DNA of 64,000 bases, taken from Emiliania huxleyi CCMP1516. Its lineage: Eukaryota; Haptophyta; Isochrysidales; Noelaerhabdaceae. Below are positions 1 through 10,215 of this stretch, one piece after another; positions within the stretch are counted from its first letter, which is position 1; the number at the start of each line of letters is the position of its first letter. The position numbers were made by a program, and so were the translations under genes. Below the pieces are notes generated by a model, which was given only the letters and a program-made list of their open reading frames with translations, made no database searches and had not been told where the DNA came from. The stretch is taken from positions 962,119 through 1,026,118 of the forward strand of contig NW_005202427.1 in the NCBI RefSeq assembly GCF_000372725.1, read 5' to 3'.

Positions 1-1191
1 GGACGTGCTCTACGCCACGGTCGAGGCGTGGCACTTCGCGTCCGAGGCGACGCTCTCCCTCTCCTCCTCCGGCGCCGCGCCTTGGTGGGCCGCACAGGCG
101 GGCATCCTGTGGAGCTATCCCGCTCCTGGGGAGGGCCGCCGGTTGGACGCGTCGCTGGACGCGTCCTTGGACGCGTCCTCCCGAGAGGAGGGCAGGCGCT
201 TGGACGAGGCGCCCACGTCGGCGCCCCTCCGCCTCTCCGCCTTTGGCCACGTCTCGCTCCTCGTCAACCTCGACGTGCCTCCCGACGGGAGAGGTGGGGA
301 GGGGGAGGGGGGCGGGCCGCCGCCGCCGCCGGGGGCGGCCGCCGGGGGGGTGAGCACCGAGGTGCGTGCGCCGCGACGCCGGGTGTGGAAAGCAGCAGTC
401 CCGACGCAGCGGTCTGACGAGCCACGCATCGCTGATCAGGCCTGCAGCGGAACGTTCGCGTTGACTCGCGCGACGCCGACTGATGCGCTGCGCCGGGCGG
501 AGCTCGCGTCGGTGGAGCTCGCCGCCGCCGTCGACGCCGCCGCCGAGGCCGCCGCGGCACGCATCGCACGGCGGCTCTGCTTTGGCGACAGCTCTCCTCC
601 CGCGAACCGGTCGGCAGGCGGCGGCGGCGCCGAGGGCGGAGCTGCGGCCTCGGAACGGCGGCGGCTGGGCGGCGGCGGCGGCCGGCGCGAGCTGCTCTCG
701 CCGCCGGCCGGTGAGGCGGGTGAGGCGTGGGGGTTGGCGTACAGTCTCCCGCGCATGCTCGCGGTGGTGTTGCCGGAGATGAGTGCGGCGGCGGCGGCGC
801 AGCGCGAGCTGCTCTGCGCGGCGGCGGCGGCAGGGCTCCTCCTCTTTGGCGTGTCGATCTCGGTGCTGCTCTGCATGGTGTGAACGGCGCCTCTTCACAC
901 CTCTAGCTGTGAACAGGCGTGGCGATCTCGGTGCTGCTCTGCATGGTGTGAACGGCGCCTTTTCACACCTCTAGCTGTGAACAGGCGTGGCGATCTCGGT
1001 GCTGCTCTGCATGGTGTGAACGGCGCCTCTTCACACCTCTAGCTGTGAACAGGCGTGGCGATCTCGGTGCTGCTCTGCATGGTGTGAACGGCGCCTCTTC
1101 ACACCTCTAGCTGTGAACAGGCGTGGCGATCTCGGTGCTGCTCTGTATGCGCTGCTGCGCGCAGGCGCGGGGAGGGGCGCCCACGCCCTGA
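1..1191 (+). CDS. C-terminal part of an unrecognised membrane-anchored protein
   Basis: Partial at the window edge: the frame is already open at base 5 and there is no convincing start. Product not recognised. It is Ala/Gly/Arg-rich with low-complexity stretches and ends in a hydrophobic helix. The exon runs to 848 (ending TTTG). Splicing a GC-AG intron 849-1120 rejoins the frame at 1121 and gives a tail-anchor-like C-terminus (LLLFGVAISVLLCM, then a basic Cys-containing tail) ending at TGA 1189-1191. Without splicing the frame stops at 881-883 inside the first repeat copy. The intron is exactly four 68-bp tandem units. More introns may lie within 5-848. Seen: frame and repeats. Inferred: the splice. 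Confidence 0.45.
849..1120 (+). repeat. 4 x 68-bp tandem array forming an intron
   Basis: The motif GATCTCGGTGCTG starts at 856, 924, 992, 1060 and 1128, an exact 68-bp period. Each unit begins GCGTG and ends GTGAACAG, so each could be a GC-AG intron by itself. The whole 272 nt is removed as one intron in the model given for the flanking gene. Confidence 0.85.
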
Positions 1192-1276
1192 CGCGGCACT
1201 ATCTCCCCATATCTCCCCATATCTCCCCATGTCTCCGCATGCCTCCAACGCCTCGTTTTGAGTTTAGCCAGCCACC

Positions 1277-1891
1277 ATGCGTCAGGTGGAGGAGGGGGCA
1301 TACGCGTTTGGCTGCTGCTGCGTCAAGGTGGAGGGCCACTTCGACGGCAAGGCGCTCGGCTGCTGCTGCGTCTCCTTCTTGCCTCCGCGCGTGCGCGGGT
1401 ACGACTCGCGCAACGCTCGGCCGTACGACAAGTTCTTCCCGCAGGGCGAGGGCGGCGGCGGCGAGCCCGGCGAGGGGGGGGCAGAGCGGCACGCTCGATC
1501 CGCGCCCAAAGTCAGGCCGCTGTCAACAGGCGAGCTCGGCGAGGAGGAGGGAGGCAAGCTCGACGGCGTCGGACTGCTCGGCCGCGGGGTCGGAGGCGGC
1601 GGGCTCGGAGGCGGCTCAGCGCGCGGTTTGCCGCCGGGGAACGGGCTGGCCGTTGACTTGGCGTCGCGCGCTTTCGACTCCGTGGCGGCGTGGGTGAAGG
1701 GGTCGGTGGATGCGATCCGAGGATCCGCCCGCCCAGCTGCAGGAGTGGACGAGGAGGTTGTTGCGCCGACCCGCACTACACATCCTCCCTCCCTCGAGTA
1801 CGTCGAGACGGTGCGCCGAAAGGTAAACGGCGACGGCGTCTCCCCGTGGCTGGCGCGCGCAAACGGTGTGCCGCAAAAGACGCTGGTGTGA
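1277..1891 (+). CDS. Unrecognised Gly-rich protein with paired CCC motifs
   Basis: A 204-codon open frame from ATG 1277. No family recognised. The N-terminus has two GCCCV motifs about 16 residues apart, which could be acylation or metal-binding cysteines (inference). The middle is Gly-rich; the C-terminal third (SRAFDSVAAWVKGSVDA) looks helical. A stop-free 84-nt GC-AG intron at 1446-1529 is likely: exon ...FFPQG joins ELGEEEG, and the acceptor context CAACAG/GCG matches others in the window. If removed, the protein is about 176 aa. Confidence 0.4.
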   Translation: MRQVEEGAYAFGCCCVKVEGHFDGKALGCCCVSFLPPRVRGYDSRNARPYDKFFPQGEGGGGEPGEGGAERHARSAPKVRPLSTGELGEEEGGKLDGVGLLGRGVGGGGLGGGSARGLPPGNGLAVDLASRAFDSVAAWVKGSVDAIRGSARPAAGVDEEVVAPTRTTHPPSLEYVETVRRKVNGDGVSPWLARANGVPQKTLV

Positions 1892-2587
1892 CGTGCGGGG
1901 GGAGAGGAGGCGGAGGGGGAAGAAGGGGCGGATTGGGCGAAGGGGAAGCTCTCCGTCTCCCCGCGCTGCGCTCCGTGTGCAATCATCTGCCCATGGGACT
2001 CGATGCGCTTGGACGTGCAAACAGGTGCGCGTCCGAGAGGTGAGATATTTGCGTGTGACAAGCAGTGGGCCGGCGACCTGAGGCGCCGGCGCGAGGGAGA
2101 GTAAAAAAAGGCGAGACACTGTATAACGTTACAGCCAAAGCATTTTGGACCATGCTATTTTTGGAGTCCAAGTTGGCCGCAAGAGGCAAGTTGGGCCCGT
2201 AAGTGTAATTTTTTTGAGACGACTACGACACCCACCCGTTGTCATTTTCCAAAATGGAAGTGTAAAACCCTCATGGCACATGGCTCATGTGGGCCGGACC
2301 CCCATGATTTTATGCGCCACCGAGAAATCTGTGATGCTAAAGCCGTAGCCTCTACCGGGCTCTAGGCGAATCGTCCTTGTTTAACACAGACACACACAAC
2401 ACACCGCACCGAAATCTCTCTGACTCTCTCTCTCGCTCTATCTCGGTCGAGATCAACTCTCTCCGCTCTCTGCCTCTCTCAGGCTCAGCTCTCGTCTCTC
2501 TCCAGTCTCTCTCTCTACTCTCTCTCTCAAGCTCTCTCGCCGCTCCGGGCTCTCTCACGTCTCAGCTCTCGGACGTCGGAGTGACGG

Positions 2588-2635
<48 letters not shown>

Positions 2636-3084
2636 ACTCTCTCTCTCTCTCCTCTCTCTCAGTCTGTGAGTTACTGAGACTCTCTCTCTCCCTCTCTCTC
2701 TCTCTCCCTCCCTCCTCTCTCTTCCTTTCGGTAGCTAAATAACCCTGGAACAATATCGAACAGGCACGGACACAACCTCACAGAGCATGTGCACGTCTCA
2801 TGGGAGGCCATCGAGCAATGAGTCAGCCGCAACTCCAACTCCTGGAACACCACCAAAACCGAGTCGGCGAGACCTCATCCAGAGAGGTCTACGACTACGA
2901 CTGCTTACTACTCATGGCGTGGTGCGGGAGTCGCTGCTGCTGCGGAGAGTACACGTACACGTATGGACGCGACGCGGACCCCAGCCTTCCCGGGAGCGTA
3001 GAGGGGCTGCCGCGCTGGCAGGCGGCCGAGGCCCTCGCGTGGAGATTCGCACTGGACGACTATGCACTAGTATGCCGCTGCCTG
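1892..3084. other. Intergenic, with CT microsatellite
   Basis: No supported gene. From about 2404 to 2733 the plus strand is a nearly pure (CT)n/(CTCTCTC)n pyrimidine tract, the main low-complexity block. Open frames across 2787-3597 on the plus strand are judged shadows of the minus-strand frame ending at 3085. Confidence 0.6.
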
Positions 3085-3750
3085 TCAGGCGCCCAGGGAA
3101 AGGCGCTTCAGCGTCACTCCCGCGGAGATCTCCTCCTCCGACTTCCGCTTTGTCAGCACAGGCACGCTCTTGGCGGGAACAAAGAGCTCAGGTTGTTCAA
3201 TCTGGTCCGTGCCCTCCTTCTCGATCTCCCGACGCGACGCGGAGGCGACCACAACAAGCGCTCCAAATTGCAGACGGCTGGAGCCCTGCCGCTCGAAGTT
3301 GGGCTTTGCCTTTGGTGCAGCGGCCGCTTCCGCCGCCGCTGCCGTCTCGGCCTGCTTTTTGGCGTTGCGGATTGCACGGTACCGCCGCACAGCATTCGAC
3401 CACGCCACGCGATAGCCCTCGTTCCCATCCGCAGAGAGAGCGAGGCCCACCTGGTTCGATGGCGGCGCAGGCATGCCAGTGACCTGCTTCTTGGGTCGGT
3501 GCCCAGAAGAGACGCCTCGCGGGCTCGCTTTACAGCTGCTCGAGTTTCGCCTTCGGGTTTGGGGGGAGGCATGAGCTCCCCCCGCCGCCGGCGTTAGGTC
3601 GGGCGGGTGGTAGCGGCTGCCCAGCCCCCGTCCGCGTCGCGATGTGCTCCCCGCGCCTTCAAAATCTCCCCATATCTCCCCACACACATCTATCTCCCCA
3701 CTAGCCTCTTCAAGGCCACCCTCTCTCTTTCCACGACCAATGTCGAACAC
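3085..3750 (-). CDS. Unrecognised Lys/Ala-rich protein
   Basis: Minus-strand open frame of 221 codons. No family recognised. The C-terminal 130 residues look protein-like: an Ala-rich charged helix (RAIRNAKKQAETAAAAEAAA) and a basic/acidic tail (KRKSEEEISAGV). The first 80 or so codons overlap ATCTCCCC repeats at about 3664-3700 and are probably UTR or intron, so the true start may be the Met at about codon 92 (MPAPPSNQ). It could be the last exon of a longer gene. Confidence 0.35.
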   Translation of the reverse strand: MFDIGRGKREGGLEEASGEIDVCGEIWGDFEGAGSTSRRGRGLGSRYHPPDLTPAAGGAHASPQTRRRNSSSCKASPRGVSSGHRPKKQVTGMPAPPSNQVGLALSADGNEGYRVAWSNAVRRYRAIRNAKKQAETAAAAEAAAAPKAKPNFERQGSSRLQFGALVVVASASRREIEKEGTDQIEQPELFVPAKSVPVLTKRKSEEEISAGVTLKRLSLGA

Positions 3751-4330
3751 AATGTCGAGATCGCCGGAGACTACCTTGAGATTTTATGTGCGTACGCTCT
3801 CGCGCCCCCGCGAGCCATTCGAGGTCACACTCACACGAGGTGTCGAGGTCACTCGAGATCAGCCGAGGTCAGAGAGCGGAGATTCGTTTAGCAATACAAA
3901 TCACTGATTCACCTCTTTTAATCACTCCGGGAGCGGGACCCCGGGTATTACCTGTGAGGACACCGCTCACCGGCTCACCGGTCCGCACTCCTGCCGCAAC
4001 GACCCTCCCGCGGCGTGAGTGTGCGCCGCGAGACCTTCTGCTTCTCGAGCGCGCGACGGAGAGACACACCGAGAGACTGGCGCTCTAGCCGACTCCGGTC
4101 CACGTGGAGAGAGGAGCGCTGGAAGGCTTTCATTCTCTCTGCGTTTTTTCTCGCACATGGAGTGCGAGGTACTCGTCTGTTGCCGTCCCTCAAGCTGTCC
4201 CTCCGCCCTCTCTCTCCGGCCGCGGCGCGCGGGGCGGGCGCGCGGGATGGTTGTGGGCCCAGGTGTGATGTGTGCTATCCACACGGTTCCTCGCTACGTG
4301 TGCGCAAAATTGGACTACCTCGCCTCGCCC
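3751..4330. other. Intergenic, nothing recognised
   Basis: No supported coding frame, repeat or RNA was seen between the flanking minus-strand genes. Several short overlapping frames on both strands lack family signals. Confidence 0.4.
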
Positions 4331-5819
4331 TCAGACGTCGTCCTGTACGAGGGGCTCGCCAGAGGCCGGGTCGAGGAGTGCTGGCGGCCGAGCCGCGGCG
4401 TCGCCGCCGCCCGCCGCGCCAGGTGCGCCCACGCGCGCGCCGTCGCCGCCTAGCCGGCTCGCCTCGACGCGAAGCTTCTGGCACGCTGCCGACCGCTTCT
4501 CGTACCCGTCGAGCCACTCGCGCCAGTCGGCGCGAAGGTCCTCAAGGCTCTCCGTCTCGACAAGCCTCCGCGCCCGCCGCGAAGATAGGTGCTCCCTCTC
4601 GCCGCGCAGCCGCGCCGCCACCGCCTCTGCCGACGGCATCGCCGCCTCCTCGAGCGCGCCCCGGCCGGCTCGCAGCGACCCTCCCAACTGCTCGACAAAT
4701 TTGGCCTCGGCGCGGCGGGCGATGTCGGCGGCGCGGCGCACCTCCGCGTGCGACGGCGCTCGCATCGCGTTGACGAGCGGCGCCGACTGCAGCAGCGACT
4801 CCACCAGCTGCTCCTTCGCCGCCCCGTCGTCGACAGGGTGCTCGACGGTCCCCGCCAAGCCGCGGAGCTGCGCCTGAGAAAGCCGGCCCAGCACAGCGCG
4901 GACCTGGCCGACGGTGCGGCTCGAGCCGTCGGTTGGCGGAGGGGGCGGGCCACAGCTCGCCGCTCGGTCGCGGAGCCGGCGCAGCAGTGCCGCAGTCGTC
5001 TCACCCTCGCCGCGCCGCACCTCCTCGAGCGACGCGGCGGCGGCGGCGGAGAAGGCGTGCAGTCGGTCCGGCGCCACTGCTGGCCAGTCGAGCGACGTCC
5101 TCCACCGACCGTCGAGGGAGCGAGCGAACGCCGCTGCGGCTGCCGCCACCTCGTCCACCTTGTCCGGCTGCCACAGAAGCGCGTGAGTCCCTCCGTCAAT
5201 CGTCTTCAGCTCCGCGCGAGGCTTGAGCAGCCTGAGGAGGTCGAGCTGCTCCGAGAGAGGGCTGCTCTCGTCGTCGCTACCCCACAGCAGCAGCGTCCGC
5301 CCCACAAAGCCAGCGGCAGCGCCCGGCCCGAGCGGAGGCGCCTAAAGGTTCCGGAGAAGGTTTAGGAAGGTTCGTGGACGTGCCAGTGGTGCCAAGCGTG
5401 GGCTCCTCCGGCATCGCCTCTGGCCGGCAGGCGCCCGAGCAGAGCACAAGCCCGAGAACGCGGGTCGGGTCGCACACCGCAGTCCGCATCGCTACGTTTG
5501 CACCGTGGCCGTCGCTTAACAGCACGCACCGCTCGAGCGAGAGCGCTCGCAGCGCGGCGCAGAGGTCGTAGGCTGCCTCGGTGACGCTCCGAAGCCATGG
5601 CTTTGTGCGGCGCGACAGGAAGATGACGCGTCGGTCGAGCTTTGCGGCTAGCACCGGCAGAAAAAGCTCGCAGAGGCCCGGCGCAGGCTCGAGGAGGCCG
5701 GCGATGCAGACGACGGGCGGGCGGTAGGAAGTGGCTACGGGAGAGCAGTCCTGCACGTCTGCGACCCAGGCCGCGCCGGACGAGGAGACGGAGACGGTGC
5801 TGCAGGCCCCCTCCGCCAT
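4331..5819 (-). CDS. Maspardin-like alpha/beta-hydrolase-fold protein
   Basis: Two blocks: about 5380-5819 (ATG 5819) and 4331-5341. Block 1 has the hydrolase core: a PPVVCIAGLLEPA strand/loop, then the nucleophile-elbow region LLSDGHGANVAM. Block 2 carries GRTLLLWGSDDE, the usual acid-loop strand, and DGGTHALLW with the putative catalytic His, then about 220 residues of Ala/Arg/Glu-rich helix. In the elbow the canonical GxSxG serine seems replaced by Gly (SDGHG), so activity is doubtful. The spacing resembles maspardin (SPG21), a non-catalytic hydrolase-fold adaptor of endosomes. The blocks are separated by about 38 nt ending CCTTTAG (5342-5379), but GT and GC donors here leave the frame off by one or two bases, so the junction is unresolved or there is a sequence error. 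Confidence 0.6.
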
Positions 5820-6805
5820 AAAAACGAGTTTTGATCGCTGGAAAGAAAAAATTCCGTCGTTCTTTTTTTTGCTTCCCCGCGCCCCATCCTTGGCCCCCGT
5901 TGATAGTGTGTGGTGTGGTCTGTTACTGTTTTCTGCGCGAGCTTGTTTTCTTTTTCTGTTTTTCAAAACGCCGCTCGCCTCTTCCCCTCCACAGGACCTG
6001 TTCCTTTTTACCCATCTCACAGTAGATAGGTGTCCGTTTTATTTATTTTATTTATTCCCCTCCCACCGATTGTGCAGCCGTACGTGGTACGAGAGAGAGA
6101 TTTTTGAAAACCAAACCAGAAATCACGACTCTCACAGTGATTTGGGCTCGGCAGCTTGTTAGCCCTCAGCCGAAGCTGGGCCGGTCCCGTAGCCGAGAGA
6201 GCCCGCGCCGATGAGTTCGACGCGGTCGGGGGGCCCTGCGGAGAGGCCAGCGAGATGGCGATCGCTACACTTCATGGTGCCCTCGGTGGGGGGCGGCTGA
6301 CAAGCCAGAGGTCGATACTCTGGACGACCCATAGGATGCCACGAATGCCTGAAGGAGAGGGAGGCGAGGCCAGAGGCAGGCTCAGCTGGAGCTGCTCTCG
6401 GGTGATCTCGCTTTGGTGGCTGAAGGACCCGATGGTCCTGCCGTACGTTCCAATAACCACGAATTGTGTGGGCCGTTAAGCCCCTATCGTCTCGAGCGTG
6501 TGCCTATCGTGAACGTGGGAATGGCGGGATTCGTGTGAACACCCGTGTGTGCACGTCCACGGTGCTCGACCGTGCTCGTGCTCTGCTGCGGGTAAAGGGG
6601 TATCGTGCAGAACCGTAACTCGACTCGACTCGATATCGTCGCCCCTCCAAGAGTCCCAAAAAACCAAAACGGGTCCTCATATAAATAAATAAATAAAAAC
6701 GGACACCTCGGTCTACCCGGCCCTGCAAACCTTTTTTCTCCTTTGGTATTGATGTGTCATGTAGTGCACCCTCCGCCCGCTCACAACGTTGAACAACACC
6801 AGCTC
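5820..6805. other. Intergenic
   Basis: No supported gene. The 5840-6060 stretch is T-rich and unusually AT-rich for the window; a short (ATAA)n run is near 6682-6697. It lies between the starts/ends of two minus-strand genes and may hold the promoter of the hydrolase gene and the 3' region of the next one. Confidence 0.4.
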
Positions 6806-7499
6806 CTAGCTGCTAGAGACGCGGGTGTCCGATTCCAGTTCCGCCAAAGTGTTGCCGTCGATCGAGAAGAAGCCGATGGCCGAGGCGCCGCCCAACCCAT
6901 CCTAGAGCCGCGAGGCGGAACGTGGTGAGCAGGCGGGAGCCACGGCCGCCGGAGAGTGCGAGGGCAGGAGAGCGCGCCACCTCCTCGAAGAGCCCTCCCG
7001 TCCGGCCCGCCGGCAGCTCGTCCTCCATCGCGTCGGGGTGGAACCCCATCTGCCCTTGGACCAGGTTGATGCCAGAGCTGTCGGGGTTCACGGCCCCGCG
7101 GTAGACGCGCGTGATTCGGTAGTTGCCGAAGCGCTGCGTCGCGAAGGTGCGCTGGATCACCATCTGGAACTCGTCGCTGCCGCACTGCCACACGCCGCAC
7201 GTGGAGACTGGCGGAGGCCCGTCCGTCTGGCCCACGCTCACCCTGCCGTCCGAGCAGAGGTGGAGCTGCGAGCGCGACTCGCACGAGTCCTCCATCTCGG
7301 CCAGCTCGACCTCGGCATCGCCGGCAAGGAGCGCGGGCGCGTCGCCAGGGAACTCGGCGCTCGGAAGGAGCAAGCAGAGCTCGCTGAGCGCCTCACTGAT
7401 CGCCTCCGCCATGCGGGGAGGGGGGCGCGCGGCCGCCGCGCGCCGTAGCGTCGCTGTCACCGCCACCAGGGCGGGCGAGCCGGCGGCCAGCAGGAACAT
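6806..7499 (-). CDS. Putative secreted or organelle-targeted protein
   Basis: Two exons: 6981-7499 (Met in MFLLAAGSPALVAV) and 6806-6901, joined across a 79-nt GT-AG intron (6902-6980; donor GAG/GTGGCG, acceptor CTCTAG/GAT). Frame is kept and the protein is 204 aa ending in TRVSSS. The N-terminus is hydrophobic with a following Arg/Ala segment, consistent with a signal or transit peptide. The body contains FGNYRITRVYRGAVNPDSSG and QGQMGFHPDAMEDELP, which look like a conserved beta-rich domain of the plastid-lumen or lipocalin-like type, but I cannot name the family. An upstream in-frame Met at 7652 is possible. Confidence 0.55.
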
Positions 7500-7599
7500 C
7501 GAGGACGACACGGACCTTCGCAGGGTGCGGTGGGGCTCGTAGATCGCGGAGCGTCGGTCAGCGGCTCTGGAACAGAGAAATCTTAAGATGCAAGCCTCT

Positions 7600-7835
7600 C
7601 TCACAGCACACTGGCACGACAAGGGCGCAGACTGGCGCGGACTGGCACACACACAGGCTCACCACCGGAGCCGCCTAAGCGACTCCGTTAAGAACGGCAA
7701 TGCACTCCGCACCATGCACAATGCCGCTCTCCCCGCACGCTAGCTCGTTCACCGTCTGCCACGCCACGGCGGTGTGGAGGACGACAGACAAGCGCTGCAT
7801 CTGCAGCCCGTGCCAGTTCTTGGTGGTCCATGTGA
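7600..7835 (-). pseudogene. Repeat-borne gene fragment, copy 1
   Basis: Reading the minus strand, codons at about 7675-7835 give TWTTKN...RLSVVLHTAVAW...VNELACGE...VHGAE ending at TAG. A close paralogue ends at 61988 on the plus strand. Similarity continues past the stop (TAGGCGGCTCC, then GTGCCAGTCCGCGCCAG). The 5' side is joined directly to another dispersed repeat (7845-8080), so this is a broken copy, not a complete gene. Confidence 0.55.
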
Positions 7836-7844
7836 ACAGAGAAA

Positions 7845-8080
7845 TCGCAGCGGCTTCTTTAAGGCCCTTGCCCTGCGAACGCGCACCCCCGGGGCTAGGG
7901 CTCTCTTGCCCGCAACCCGATGCCAATCATCCGGCCCGCTGGGTGCGCTTCTGAGCTCCCCGGCCCTGGATGTGCGGTTGATGACTGCACTCCAAGTGCT
8001 CCAAGTGCTTCTTAGCTCCCCGGCCCTGGATGTGAGGTTGCCGACTGCACTCCAAGTGCTCCAAGTGCCAGATGCGGCGC
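7845..8080 (-). repeat. Dispersed repeat family A, copy 1
   Basis: The minus strand carries CACTTGGAGTGCAGT, CATCCAGGGCCGGGGAGCT, a GGGTTGCGGGCAAGAGAGCC block and GTGCGCGTTCGCAGGG. The 5' part is itself duplicated (7959-8010 and 8018-8070). The same block occurs on the plus strand at about 20366-20545, 20568-20790, 56218-56460 and, partly, 56528-56612. Confidence 0.8.
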
Positions 8081-8425
8081 TCGCAGGATGAGCCGCGCAG
8101 ATGAGAACGATGAGACAGAGTATGGCGCGGCGCAGGAGAGAGAGACGTGAAACGTATGATCGCGCACGTCCGACATTTTTGGCGACGATTTGGTCGACAC
8201 GAGCGAGCCGCAGCAGGGCCTCGCAAGCAAGCAAGAGCAGCAACAGCCTTCAATACACTCGATGCAGTCGAACCGGCCCGCCCCGCCGCGCTCCCAGGGG
8301 GGCGGCCGGCGCGCCGGGGCCCCAGGCCGCGGATGATGCAGATGGGTGAGCAGCCATGGTGCGGAGGGGGAAGCCGTACGTACCCTCTCACCCCACAACA
8401 CACACGCCGCAGCACCCGCGCCTCT

Positions 8426-9902
8426 TCACGCCAGCTTCTTGGTCTCGCCGGCGCCGGCCGCCTCGCCAGCCGCCGCCTCGCCCAGCCGCGCCTCGCGCCG
8501 GGAGAGCATTAGCGCGCACGCCGCCCCCGGCCCGACCAGCGGGCTCGCGAGGAGCGCAGCGAGCGCCTCGGCCGGCGACGTCGACGCGAGGTGGAGCAGC
8601 AGCCTACACCCCGGGCCGTCTCGCCTCACTCCCGCCGCATCTCGGAGCGCATGCCGGCCGAAGGAGAGGGGCGGAGCGGCTCGCCCGAGGAAGAGCACGC
8701 CGGCGTCGATCGACATGAAGGCGACGGCGGGCGGCGCCTCGGCCCACAGCGCCCCCACCGCGGCGCGGGGAGAGCCAAACGCGAGGCCGGCGAGGCAGAG
8801 GTTGGCGGCGTAGCCCACAAAGGCCAGCGCCGCCGCCGCCGCGTAGGCCCGCGAGAGCGCCCTCGCACCGGCGGCCGCCTGCTCCCAGGGCGAGGAGAGG
8901 CGAGGCGAGGCGACGTGAGAAGAGGCGCGACAAGAGGTGAAGTGAGGAGAGGCGAGGCGAGGCGAGGCGAGGTGGAGGGCGAGGCGGGTGAGGCGGGGTG
9001 AGGCCGGCTTCACGCCGTCCATCTTCGTGTGCATGGCACGGGCATGGCGGCCTGCTCCGCCGCCGGCGCGGGGATGAGGCTGAGGAGGAGGGGCAGGAGG
9101 GCGACGCCCGGCCCGCCGAGCAAGCCTGCTCACAGCTTAGGTGTGAAGAGACGCTGCTGAAAGGAGGGCGGCGCCCGGCCCGCCGAGCAGGCCGGCACAG
9201 ACGGTCCACGCGCGGCTCGCTGGCTCGAGCGCGAAGAGCGCCACCTGTTCATACAGGCGTTGGCTCACGCGGGCCGTCTCGTGGGCGAGTTTGGCCGAAG
9301 AGCGCCGGCCACCGAGAGGGAGAGGAAAGGCGCGGCGAGCGCGATTGACGCGTACGCGCGCGCGGGCCGGACGGCGCCGCTCCCCTTGCCATAGGCCGCG
9401 GCTGGCAGCCACAGCGCGGGGAAGACGACGGAGATGCCCAGCAGCTGCCCGAGCAGGCCGAGGGCCGTCGGGTAGCGGACGAGGCCCTTTGCGCCGCCGC
9501 GGCCGGACTCCGCGTTCCAGAGCACCGTGGCGGGGAGCGCGAGGCCGATGGTGAGGCCCCAAGCGAGGACGCCTGGGGGGGGGGGGGGGGGGCGGACACG
9601 TCATGGACGCGTCCCTCTTCGCCGCGGCTGGAGAGGCGGCAGACGAGGGGCCACCGGCGGGCTCGGCGGCGAGGGCGTGCAGGAACTGGGTGATGATGCA
9701 GACGAAGCCGCCGCCAAGCGCCTGGTGGAGGCGCCATCCGGCGTCATCATCCCGGCGTCATCTCTTGGCGCTGTCTCGACGCTATCTCTCGGCGCTATCT
9801 CGCGCCGGCTCGTACGGGTGGAGCTTGCTCGCGGCGAACTTGGCCGGGTCGCTGCACGCCTCGACGGCCGGGTCCATCAGCGGCTTGGAGACGATCTGCA
9901 GG
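8426..9902 (-). CDS. Multipass membrane protein, unrecognised
   Basis: Several exons read on the minus strand: about 9800-9902 (IVSKPLMDPAVEAC...), 9650-9717 (ALGGGFVCIITQFLHALA), 9300-9573 (VLAWGLTIGLALP..., then VVFPALWLPAAAYG and SIALAAPFLSLSVAGAL), 9193-9273 (VSQRLYEQVALFALEPAS), 8990-9125 (LLGGPGVALLPLLLSLIPAP) and 8426-8870 (ALAFVGYAANLCLAGLAFG, PPAVAFMSIDAGVLFLG, then a charged tail). At least six hydrophobic helices are visible. A GC-AG intron at 9126-9192 has the length of a 67-bp local duplication. The upstream boundary is uncertain: the flavoprotein on the same strand ends nearby and these exons could be its extension. Family not recognised. Confidence 0.45.
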
Positions 9903-9994
9903 GAAGGTGGCAGGAACAGTCTCGGAAAGGTCAGATGTGGCTTGCGGGTCCATCAGCTGCTTGGAGGCGGCCTGTGTCGCCGCAGAGGCTAGTC

Positions 9995-10215
9995 TCGGCT
10001 CACCTCGGCTCACCTCGGCTCACCTCGGCTCACCTCGGCTCATCCCGGCTCACCTCGGCTCACCCCGGCTCACCTCGGCTCACCTCGGCTCACCCCGGCT
10101 CACCTCGGCTCACCTCGGCTCACCTCGGCTCACCTCGGCTCACCTCGGCTCATATTGGCCAGTCTCGGCTCACCTCGGCTCATATTGGCCAGTCTCGGCT
10201 CATCTCGGCTCGTTT
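9995..10215. repeat. CTCGGCTCAC 10-bp tandem repeat
   Basis: About twenty copies of a 10-bp unit (CTCGGCTCAC, variants CCCGGCTCAC and CATATTGGCCAGT) in an intron or intergenic stretch between the flavoprotein tail and the multipass membrane protein. Confidence 0.85.

Noticed and set aside
2377..2742. Ser/Leu-rich open frame.
   Set aside because: Produced by the CT microsatellite.
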